Assembly (NCBI GenBank): GCA_029861795.1
Contig: JAOTYS010000348.1
Span: forward strand, 1 to 5,189
DNA length: 5,189 nt
Origin: Gammaproteobacteria bacterium
Lineage (GTDB): Bacteria > Pseudomonadota > Gammaproteobacteria > Arenicellales > JAOTYS01
Reading direction: 5' to 3'
The notes below the pieces were generated by a model. The model did not search any database, was not told where the DNA came from, and saw nothing but the letters and a program-made list of their open reading frames with translations. Both the position numbers and the translations under genes were made by a program. Below are positions 1 to 4,447 of the stretch, piece by piece (the first letter of the stretch is position 1; every line of letters begins with the position of its first letter).

Positions 1-404
1 TGCGGAAGCGACAGAGTTTCTAGTACTGGCTCATCAGTTTCGTCGATCTTTGTCAGGACTTCTTGCGGGTCAGCTAGTCCAGACCACGACGAAAGGTCTG
101 AAGTCATAAGTTCGCGACCGTCGGGCACCCATAGGCGAATGAATACTTGACTTGCTTCTTCGCCCCTTGTCTCGACTGCTATCTCCGACTTGACGCGGTC
201 GAGCCCCCCTAACTGCATAAAAGAGGCAAACTCTTCGATGTCGTCCTCTAGGTCTTCGTCGGTTCGCTCTTGCACCACCGATACCATCAATACGTAGACG
301 AGTGTAAAGGCGAGGATAGACGAGACGGCGAAGATGCCGGCATACCAGATCGTGAGACGCAGTGCCAGCGTATGACGCAGGTTACGGAGTTTCTTTGAGA
401 ACAT
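1..404 (-). CDS. Sensor histidine kinase, N-terminal part (cut by window edge)
   Basis: Reading the minus strand from the ATG at 404-402 gives 134 codons open to the edge, starting MFSKKLRNLRHTLALRLTIW. Residues about 15-43 are a hydrophobic membrane segment (WYAGIFAVSSILAFTLVYVL) after a basic cytoplasmic start. An acidic juxtamembrane stretch (ERTDEDLEDDIEEF) follows, then the beginning of a periplasmic sensor region containing VFIRLWVPDGRELMTSDLSSW. This layout, and the position directly after an OmpR-type regulator, match the CusS/heavy-metal-sensor-like group of transmembrane kinases, whose sensor domains carry a similar 'DPxG...SSDLS' motif. The start lies inside the regulator gene (23-bp overlap), which implies translational coupling. 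HAMP, the phospho-accepting His box and the ATPase domain would lie beyond the window, so kinase identity is inferred from context and the N-terminal pattern. The stimulus cannot be read from the sequence. Confidence 0.85.
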   Translation of the reverse strand, partial: MFSKKLRNLRHTLALRLTIWYAGIFAVSSILAFTLVYVLMVSVVQERTDEDLEDDIEEFASFMQLGGLDRVKSEIAVETRGEEASQVFIRLWVPDGRELMTSDLSSWSGLADPQEVLTKIDETDEPVLETLSLP

Positions 405-1059
405 AACCGATCCCGCGCATAGTATGAATCAGGGGTGTGTCAAAGCCTTTGTCAATCTTGTCACGCAACCTGCATATCCGGGATTCCACAACGTTGGTCT
501 GTGGATCAAAGTTGTAGTCCCATACATGCTCCATGATCATCGTCTTGGACACCACACGCCCCGCGTTACGTGCGAGATATTCGAGTAACGAAAACTCCCG
601 CGGTTGAAGGTTGATCTTTCTGTCCCCGCGCGTGACCACGCGTGCAAGTAGATCGATAGAGAGATTGCCAACGGTAATTCCCGTGGGCTCGGGTGTATCG
701 CTTGCGCGGCGAACTAAGGCATGAATCCGCGCCAGCAGCTCAGAGAAGGCAAACGGCTTTGTGAGGTAGTCATCGCCACCCGCCTGGAGTCCCTCTATGC
801 GTTCATCGACCGATCGCTTTGCACTCAGGATGATAACCGGCAGTTTAATGCGTTGTTGTCGCAGCTCATCAATGATCGCGAGACCATCTAACCCAGGTAG
901 CATGATGTCGATCACGGCCGCATCGTAAGACGAGGTGAGGGCCATCTGCAGCCCGGTTTTCCCATCGCTTGTATGCTCAACAACAAAACCAGCCTCCTTC
1001 AGCCCTTTGCTAACAAAAGAGGCGATTTTGAGATCATCTTCTATTAAGAGTAGACGCAT
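382..1059 (-). CDS. OmpR/PhoB-family response regulator
   Basis: A complete 225-residue protein of the usual family length. The receiver domain (about 1-118) has the acidic pocket E7-D8-D9, phospho-acceptor D51 in VIDIMLPGLDG, the switch residue S79 in VIILSAK, and K101 in the YLTKPF motif, so all catalytic residues are present. After a short linker (about 119-127), a winged-helix DNA-binding domain (about 128-222) shows LQPREFSLLEYLARNAGRVV, the recognition-helix region NVVESRICRLRDKID and the closing wing HTMRGIGYVL. It resembles the CopR/CusR-like subgroup most, but metal sensing is not shown. It probably binds direct-repeat operators as a phosphorylated dimer. The gene is first in a unit with the overlapping sensor kinase and diverges from a secreted-protein gene. 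The ribosome binding site is weak: only a purine run (GAAGAGAAAG), about 15 nt upstream of the ATG. Confidence 0.95.
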   Translation of the reverse strand: MRLLLIEDDLKIASFVSKGLKEAGFVVEHTSDGKTGLQMALTSSYDAAVIDIMLPGLDGLAIIDELRQQRIKLPVIILSAKRSVDERIEGLQAGGDDYLTKPFAFSELLARIHALVRRASDTPEPTGITVGNLSIDLLARVVTRGDRKINLQPREFSLLEYLARNAGRVVSKTMIMEHVWDYNFDPQTNVVESRICRLRDKIDKGFDTPLIHTMRGIGYVLKETP

Positions 1060-1108
1060 AGTCAGTCGGCGCGCTTTCTCTTCATAAGTCCACTAAAAAC
1101 TGGACGCC

Positions 1109-1137
1109 AATAAATCATTACCCGCATAAATCTTCAA
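1109..1137 (-). promoter_or_regulatory. Weak sigma70-like promoter candidate for the regulator-kinase unit
   Basis: On the minus strand TTGAAG (1137-1132) and TTTATT (1114-1109) are separated by 17 bp. Each hexamer matches the consensus at four of six positions. The -10 would be about 50 nt upstream of the regulator start. The region is AT-rich compared with its surroundings, which helps slightly, but such matches are common by chance. Confidence 0.2.
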
Positions 1138-1218
1138 TAAACACACTAACAAACTCGCGGGTTGAACACCTCCCATGCGGAAATGCAGCGCCGCCGGTGT
1201 ATGTGGCTTCACTTTAGA

Positions 1219-1239
1219 AGACCAGCCTGGGGCTTGTCT
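1219..1239. repeat. 21-nt hairpin in the divergent intergenic region
   Basis: AGAC and AGCC (1219-1222, 1224-1227) pair with GGCT and GTCT (1231-1234, 1236-1239). There is a single C/T mismatch in the stem and a 3-nt loop. No T-tract follows on either strand, so it is not a convincing intrinsic terminator. It sits about 160 bp upstream of the regulator start. It may be a binding site, a leader structure or chance. Confidence 0.35.
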
Positions 1240-1271
1240 ACGACGCAGTGCGGGTTTCGGGCCTACATTGC

Positions 1272-1315
1272 CAAATGATCATGTTCCGACAAGCAAATGA
1301 TCATGTCGCAACAAT
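1272..1315. repeat. Two-copy 22-bp tandem repeat, operator-like
   Basis: Two adjacent 22-bp units (1272-1293 and 1294-1315) share the exact 13-bp core CAAATGATCATGT and match at 18 of 22 positions overall. Each core contains the 8-bp palindrome ATGATCAT, with a GATC at its centre, and the palindromes are spaced 22 bp apart, about two helical turns. The pair lies 213 bp from the regulator start and 214 bp from the divergent secreted-protein start. Direct repeats on one face of the helix are a typical layout for OmpR-family binding, so the neighbouring regulator is the natural candidate to bind here. That link is inference. Confidence 0.6.
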
Positions 1316-1347
1316 CTTGTGCTCAGGTTGACCGCGTAGCCTGTGAG

Positions 1348-1389
1348 CTCTCGACAGACCACCGCTTTGTGCTGCGGTGGAATCGAGAG
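1348..1389. repeat. 42-nt extended hairpin upstream of the secreted-protein gene
   Basis: Two perfect 7-bp stems are nested. CTCTCGA (1348-1354) pairs with TCGAGAG (1383-1389), and CCACCGC (1359-1365) pairs with GCGGTGG (1374-1380). A 4-nt/2-nt internal loop lies between the stems and the apical loop is 8 nt (1366-1373). No T-run follows on either strand, which argues against an intrinsic terminator. It could be a structured 5' leader element, an RNA-protein site or a small-RNA fold. Fourteen base pairs in 42 nt make it the strongest secondary structure in this intergenic region. Confidence 0.55.
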
Positions 1390-1415
1390 GGTAATCAAGA
1401 TGAAGGCATGTGCTT

Positions 1416-1430
1416 TTGTCTTGTAGACAA
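1416..1430. promoter_or_regulatory. 15-bp dyad, possible operator
   Basis: TTGTCT (1416-1421) and AGACAA (1425-1430) form a perfect 6-bp inverted repeat around a 3-bp centre. It lies about 100 bp upstream of the secreted-protein start, in the range where its promoter is expected. No cognate regulator is identifiable. Arms this short can occur by chance. Confidence 0.3.
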
Positions 1431-1515
1431 CCTGAATAGGGAGACAGTGACACGACGCACAAAGCAACTACTAAAGGCGCGCACGGTTGCGTTTTCCTAA
1501 CACTCACAAGCGAAC

Positions 1516-1520
1516 AGGAG
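1516..1520 (+). promoter_or_regulatory. Ribosome binding site that decides the start at 1529
   Basis: AGGAG ends 8 nt before the ATG at 1529. The same frame can be extended to a TTG at 1487, but that start has no comparable ribosome binding site and would put 14 polar residues in front of a well-formed signal peptide. Confidence 0.7.
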
Positions 1521-1528
1521 TAAGCGAG

Positions 1529-2341
1529 ATGAACAGACACATGCGTGTATTTCCTACCTCTGGGATAGCAGTGGCCGCTCTCACTTTGGGAGCCGCGGTC
1601 CCAGTGAGCTGGGCACAGGAGCCATTCGGTGAATTAAGCGCGCTCATCGAGATTAATGCCACGGATGGCGATGCAGGATTCCATGTCTTGCTAGATGGCG
1701 ACGCCTGGCAGAGGGTCACGATTGCCGACCCGGGCGGCAAGAAAATATTCAACGAGAGAGCGAACCGAAGCTTGCGGGAACAGGGACTTACGGAGAACTT
1801 CTTCGAAAGCGCCGAGCCACCGTGTGATCCTGCCGAGGAAGATGCAGTACCGCTAGCCGAATTCCTGGATCGGTTTGAGACTGGAGAATATCACTTTAGC
1901 GCCAGGACGATCGAAGGCGGCAAGTTGAAGGGCGAGACGACCCTGACACATAGTCTGCCAGCCGCTCCGGATATTTCCGCGTTCGATGGGTCCAGCAATG
2001 TCGATCCTGACAACACCGTCATAACATGGGCGGCGGGTACCGATTTGGGGGGATGTCAGGATGACGATCTCGTCACAAACGGCATTATCCCAGACCCGGG
2101 TACGGTGGACGTTGTTCGCTGGGAGGTTGTCGTCGAGCCGAATGTGGAAATACTGGTGGGTCCAAAGCGCGTGTTTAGCGTCCAACTCCCACCGGCCGAG
2201 ACGAGCGTGACTGTCCCGTCAGAATTTCTGAATTCGTACTCAGCCGACGGTATTACGGAGTTCAAGTTCGAGGTAGGAGCGAAAGAGGCAAGCGACAACC
2301 AGACATTCTCGGAGGGCACATTCGAGATCAACGGTTTGTGA
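1529..2341 (+). CDS. Secreted protein of unknown function, fibronectin-III-like C-terminal part
   Basis: A 270-residue protein. Residues 1-29 are a Sec signal peptide: a basic start, a hydrophobic core (SGIAVAALTLGAAVPV) and a likely cleavage site SWA|QEP. The mature protein is acidic. Its first half (about 33-143) contains LIEINATDGDAGFHVLLDGD and a segment ending NFFESAEPPCD, and looks like a beta-rich domain I cannot assign. The second half (about 145-268) starts APDISAFDGSSNVDP and ends with a strand-turn-strand pattern (SVTVPSEFL, then EFKFEVGAKEASDNQT) typical of fibronectin-III-like folds. Cys99 and Cys176 could form a disulfide in the periplasm or outside the cell. No catalytic motif, lipobox or transmembrane helix is visible. 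It diverges from the two-component operon, and a strong inverted repeat follows the stop. Secretion is well supported; any function would be a guess. Confidence 0.85.
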   Translation: MNRHMRVFPTSGIAVAALTLGAAVPVSWAQEPFGELSALIEINATDGDAGFHVLLDGDAWQRVTIADPGGKKIFNERANRSLREQGLTENFFESAEPPCDPAEEDAVPLAEFLDRFETGEYHFSARTIEGGKLKGETTLTHSLPAAPDISAFDGSSNVDPDNTVITWAAGTDLGGCQDDDLVTNGIIPDPGTVDVVRWEVVVEPNVEILVGPKRVFSVQLPPAETSVTVPSEFLNSYSADGITEFKFEVGAKEASDNQTFSEGTFEINGL

Positions 2342-2371
2342 GAGGGATGTAACCGGCCGTCGATACCATGG

Positions 2372-2416
2372 GCTCCATTCGCATCTTGCCTAGTAATTGG
2401 CGGAGGCGAATGGAGC
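2372..2416. terminator. Inverted repeat after the secreted-protein gene, possible terminator
   Basis: GCTCCATTCGC (2372-2382) and GCGAATGGAGC (2406-2416) are a perfect 11-bp inverted repeat, starting 30 bp after the stop codon. The 23-nt loop can form a small inner GCC/GGC stem (2388-2390 with 2399-2401). No T-tract follows on either strand, so a classical Rho-independent terminator is not proven. It may instead be a 3'-end-stabilising hairpin or part of a dispersed repeat. Confidence 0.45.
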
Positions 2417-2727
2417 GCCCCTTCGAGTACAACCAATATGCTCACCGACGCACTTGTAGCTAGGAAGATCAAGAGAGCGCGCCTTTCACAGCGCGAACCG
2501 AACGGGTGCCGATCGACTGGGGAGTCCTACGCTCGGGTTTTGATCCGGCGGCTGGCCGTTTTGCGTGCCGGAAATAGCAGGCCTTCCCGGCGTTGATACC
2601 ACTACTACCATTGAGAACAGAGAGGGCTTCAATGCGCAAATGTGACTACCGCCACTTATGGATTCTTAAGCTGCTCGTCGTGAGCGCGAAAAAGAATGTT
2701 TACACTTGCGATGAGGACAGTTACCGG
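2417..2727. other. Intergenic stretch before the HEAT-repeat gene
   Basis: No gene is supported here. A short hairpin at 2567-2591 pairs GCCGG (2567-2571) with CCGGC (2587-2591). A 4-bp CGGC/GCCG stem followed by TTTT lies near 2547-2562, too weak to call a terminator. The reading frame of the next gene is open from a TTG at 2593. An ATG at 2632 has a good GAGAGGG Shine-Dalgarno sequence 5 nt upstream, so an N-terminally longer form of that protein cannot be excluded. No convincing sigma70 promoter was found. Confidence 0.4.
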
Positions 2728-3996
2728 ATGAACAGGCGCGCGCAGCAAGGAGACCACAAACTACTGGATAACCGCGGTTTACTTCGGCGAACGGCGCAGC
2801 TGGCTTGTCTTGTAGGTGGTCTAATACTGCTCATTGATTTCGGTAACGCTCAGCAGACCCTGATGAGCGCGCAGGCGACCATGCAGAGCCCTCCAGATTC
2901 CCTGTATGTCAAGATTGCCGACGAAGTCGTGACAGTGCGGGCACGCGATGTAGCGGTTAGGGATCTAGTTAAGGAAATTGCTCGGCAAACTGATGTTGTT
3001 GTGCTCTTGTATGATCCCCTCGATGAAAATATCACCATCGAACTCGATCGGCTGCCTTTGCCCGAGGCGATGGGCCGCATTTTACGCGCTTGGAATTTTG
3101 CCTTGCAGTACGTGGAGCCTGTATCAGGCGTAGCGTACCAGAGTGAGATGCGCCGCGGTCGTCTGTGGGTCTTCTCTAGGGCATGGGAAGACACTACGGG
3201 CCATGACGGCAACGTCGCTCACTCCTCTTTCGACATTGCGCCCAACAGCGGCGTGCTCGACACGGCGGCGGTGAACGAGGATGTTGGGCGCACAGAGGAA
3301 GCCATAGGCGGTTTGGAAGCGCCTGGCGGGGACGAGTCGATTACAACGTTAAGTCTTGCGTTGGCGGATGACGACCCGGAAGTGCGCCTGGATGCGGTCT
3401 CTGAGTTGGCAGACATCGGTAGCGATGAAGCATCCGCGGCACTCGCGGTTGCCTTGGGTGACGAGGATGCGCTGGTGCGAGAGGAGGCGGTGCATGCCTT
3501 GGGCGACATCGGCGGCGCGACTGCCAACCAAATCCTCGAACAAGCCTTTATGGACACGGAGATGGAAGTGCGTGGGGCCGCTATCGATGCCTTCGCTGAT
3601 ATCGGCGGAGACGAATCAGCCTTGGCATTGGCGGTTGCTCTTCGCGACCAAGACGCCTCGCTGCGGGAGGAGGCAGTTTATGCGCTGGGACAAATTCGTG
3701 GTGAGACCGCCATCCAGGTCCTCAAACATGCGTTCATGGACGGTGATCAAAACGTCAGGGGAGCAGCCATCGAAGCATTCACCGACATCGGTGGGGACGA
3801 ATCAGCCTTGGCATTGGCGGTAGCTCTTCGCGACCAAGACGCCTCGCTGCGGGAGGAGGCAGTGGATGCTTTGGGCCAAATTGGTGGCGAGGCCGCGATC
3901 CGCCTTTTGCAGCGAACTATAGAGGATGAGGAGAACACTGTCGTCCGGGAAGCGGCTGCCGAAACGCTGGACGAGTTGTCGAGTCAGGAGCAGTGA
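2728..3996 (+). CDS. Secreted STN-like / HEAT-repeat protein
   Basis: A 422-residue protein. A basic n-region (1-24) and a hydrophobic core (LACLVGGLILLIDF, 25-38) end in a likely signal peptidase site, GNA|QQ (after 41). Residues about 58-151 resemble the secretin/TonB short N-terminal (STN-like) fold, with VTVRARDVAVRDLVKEIARQ, ITIELDRLPLPEAMGRILRA and a closing GRLWVFSR strand. A polar linker follows. Residues about 203-422 are seven 31-residue PBS-lyase-type HEAT repeats with the consensus ALxDxDxxVREEAVxALGxIGG; the seventh is slightly altered. HEAT arrays are protein-binding scaffolds. The Cys/His lyase features of phycobilin lyases are not seen, so no enzyme activity is proposed. The start is uncertain: the ATG at 2728 gives the cleanest signal peptide, with GAGGA about 10 nt upstream, while the ATG at 2632 has a better-spaced Shine-Dalgarno and would add 32 residues. 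A periplasmic or surface scaffold is likely; its partner is unknown. Confidence 0.85.
   Translation: MNRRAQQGDHKLLDNRGLLRRTAQLACLVGGLILLIDFGNAQQTLMSAQATMQSPPDSLYVKIADEVVTVRARDVAVRDLVKEIARQTDVVVLLYDPLDENITIELDRLPLPEAMGRILRAWNFALQYVEPVSGVAYQSEMRRGRLWVFSRAWEDTTGHDGNVAHSSFDIAPNSGVLDTAAVNEDVGRTEEAIGGLEAPGGDESITTLSLALADDDPEVRLDAVSELADIGSDEASAALAVALGDEDALVREEAVHALGDIGGATANQILEQAFMDTEMEVRGAAIDAFADIGGDESALALAVALRDQDASLREEAVYALGQIRGETAIQVLKHAFMDGDQNVRGAAIEAFTDIGGDESALALAVALRDQDASLREEAVDALGQIGGEAAIRLLQRTIEDEENTVVREAAAETLDELSSQEQ
3610..3863 (+). repeat. Near-identical 68-bp direct repeats inside the HEAT array
   Basis: Copies at 3610-3677 and 3796-3863 are exactly 186 bp apart (two 31-codon HEAT units). 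They differ at one base (T3636 against A3822). Both encode DESALALAVALRDQDASLRE and the next few residues. The sequence on either side is clearly diverged although it encodes the equivalent repeat positions. Confidence 0.9.
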
Positions 3997-4005
3997 GCTG
4001 TGACA

Positions 4006-4031
4006 GGCGACTCCACCCCTCGGGTGGCGCC
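4006..4031 (+). terminator. Hairpin after the HEAT-repeat gene, probable terminator
   Basis: CCACCC (4013-4018) pairs with GGGTGG (4022-4027) around a 3-nt loop. The stem extends by GGCG (4006-4009) with CGCC (4028-4031), leaving a 3-nt bulge on the 5' side. It begins 10 nt after the stop codon. The following CCCTTTG is only a short T-run, so termination may be weak or Rho-assisted. Confidence 0.5.
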
Positions 4032-4303
4032 CCCTTTGACATCGATGCTGCCACCCTATAAGCAGTTGTCATTCGCTCCTATTGTCTAACTTTGCATTGC
4101 TGCGCTCGCTTTCTGATCGCTGGTCTTGTTGACCCTACTGCACCTCTGCCTCTGGACAACGAGCGGCACACACTCGCGGCGCTTCCGGCTAACGCCGTAC
4201 TGGAGATATTAAGGACGCTTCCATGACACCGTGAGGGGCTCGGGAACATAACTGCCAGAGGTCCGCCGTCCACACTCTTGGAGCTATGAAAGAGGAAGTG
4301 ACG
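4032..4303. other. Non-coding or degenerate stretch
   Basis: No gene is supported. The best open frame on the plus strand runs 4062-4226 (54 codons, no ATG; the most plausible start is a TTG at 4092) and ends in LPLDNERHTLAALPANAVLE plus a few residues, which has protein-like composition. It lacks a ribosome binding site and could be the remnant of an eroded gene. A 14-codon ATG frame (4046-4090) lies in another phase. No promoter was convincing. Confidence 0.35.
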
Positions 4304-4351
4304 AAATAGCCGCAGAGGGTGTGGCTATTTTCATCAACCGTTAAGAAAATA
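4304..4351 (+). promoter_or_regulatory. Terminator-like hairpin with a competing helix (possible attenuator)
   Basis: The run from A4304 to A4314 (AAATAGCCGCA) pairs with TGTGGCTATTT (4320-4330), including one G-T wobble, around a 5-nt loop; a short T-run ends at 4331. Separately, TATTTTC (4326-4332) is perfectly complementary to GAAAATA (4345-4351). The two helices share bases 4326-4330 and cannot form together. It lies about 100 nt upstream of the oxidoreductase start, so it could be an attenuator in its leader or simply the end of an upstream transcript. Confidence 0.4.
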
Positions 4352-4360
4352 CCAATTGTC

Positions 4361-4386
4361 CTTGACGTGGATACCTACACGTTGAG
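4361..4386. promoter_or_regulatory. 26-bp imperfect dyad, operator-like
   Basis: Half-sites CTTGACGTG (4361-4369) and CACGTTGAG (4378-4386) match as inverted repeats at 7 of 9 positions around an 8-bp spacer; the inner ACGTG/CACGT is perfect. The left half contains TTGACG, a fair -35 hexamer, but no good -10 lies 16-18 bp downstream. The position, about 60-85 bp before the oxidoreductase start, suits a transcription factor site. The regulator is unknown. Confidence 0.35.
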
Positions 4387-4444
4387 TCGTACCTTCTGAT
4401 CAAATGAATGTGCAAGCATTAACCTCTGGAGATGTGAGGTATCC
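4369..4444 (+). promoter_or_regulatory. Inverted repeat covering the oxidoreductase Shine-Dalgarno
   Basis: GGATACCT (4369-4376) is perfectly complementary to AGGTATCC (4437-4444), and CAC (4378-4380) adds pairs with GTG (4434-4436) after one bulged base. The ribosome binding site GAGG (4436-4439), 8 nt before the ATG at 4448, is inside the 3' arm. A local alternative also hides it: ACCTC (4422-4426) with GAGGT (4436-4440). Translational control is possible if transcription begins upstream of 4369; that start site is not known. Confidence 0.4.
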
Positions 4445-4447
4445 GTC

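Noticed and set aside
1141..1170. attC-like motif (TAACAA and GTTGAAC) suggesting an integron cassette
   Set aside because: Only GTTGAAC fits the GTTRRRY core site. No matching RYYYAAC partner lies at a suitable distance and no attC-type long imperfect dyad joins them.
1297..1500. 67-codon plus-strand frame starting in the 22-bp repeat
   Set aside because: It has no ribosome binding site, spans the 42-nt hairpin and the 15-bp dyad, has unremarkable composition and overlaps opposing frames. It is better read as non-coding upstream sequence.
1487..1528. Upstream TTG extension of the secreted-protein gene
   Set aside because: The ATG at 1529 has AGGAG at 8 nt and begins a clean signal peptide; the extension would add a polar leader with no support.
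3356..3823. 155-codon plus-strand frame inside the HEAT-repeat gene
   Set aside because: It is a shadow frame produced by the periodic HEAT repeats, rich in W, R and S codons typical of off-frame translation; the HEAT reading is clearly the coding one.
4286..4308. Short ATG frame (MKEEVTK) ending in the hairpin, resembling a leader peptide
   Set aside because: The GGAG upstream is only 2 nt from the ATG, too close to work well, and the peptide shows no run of regulatory codons.
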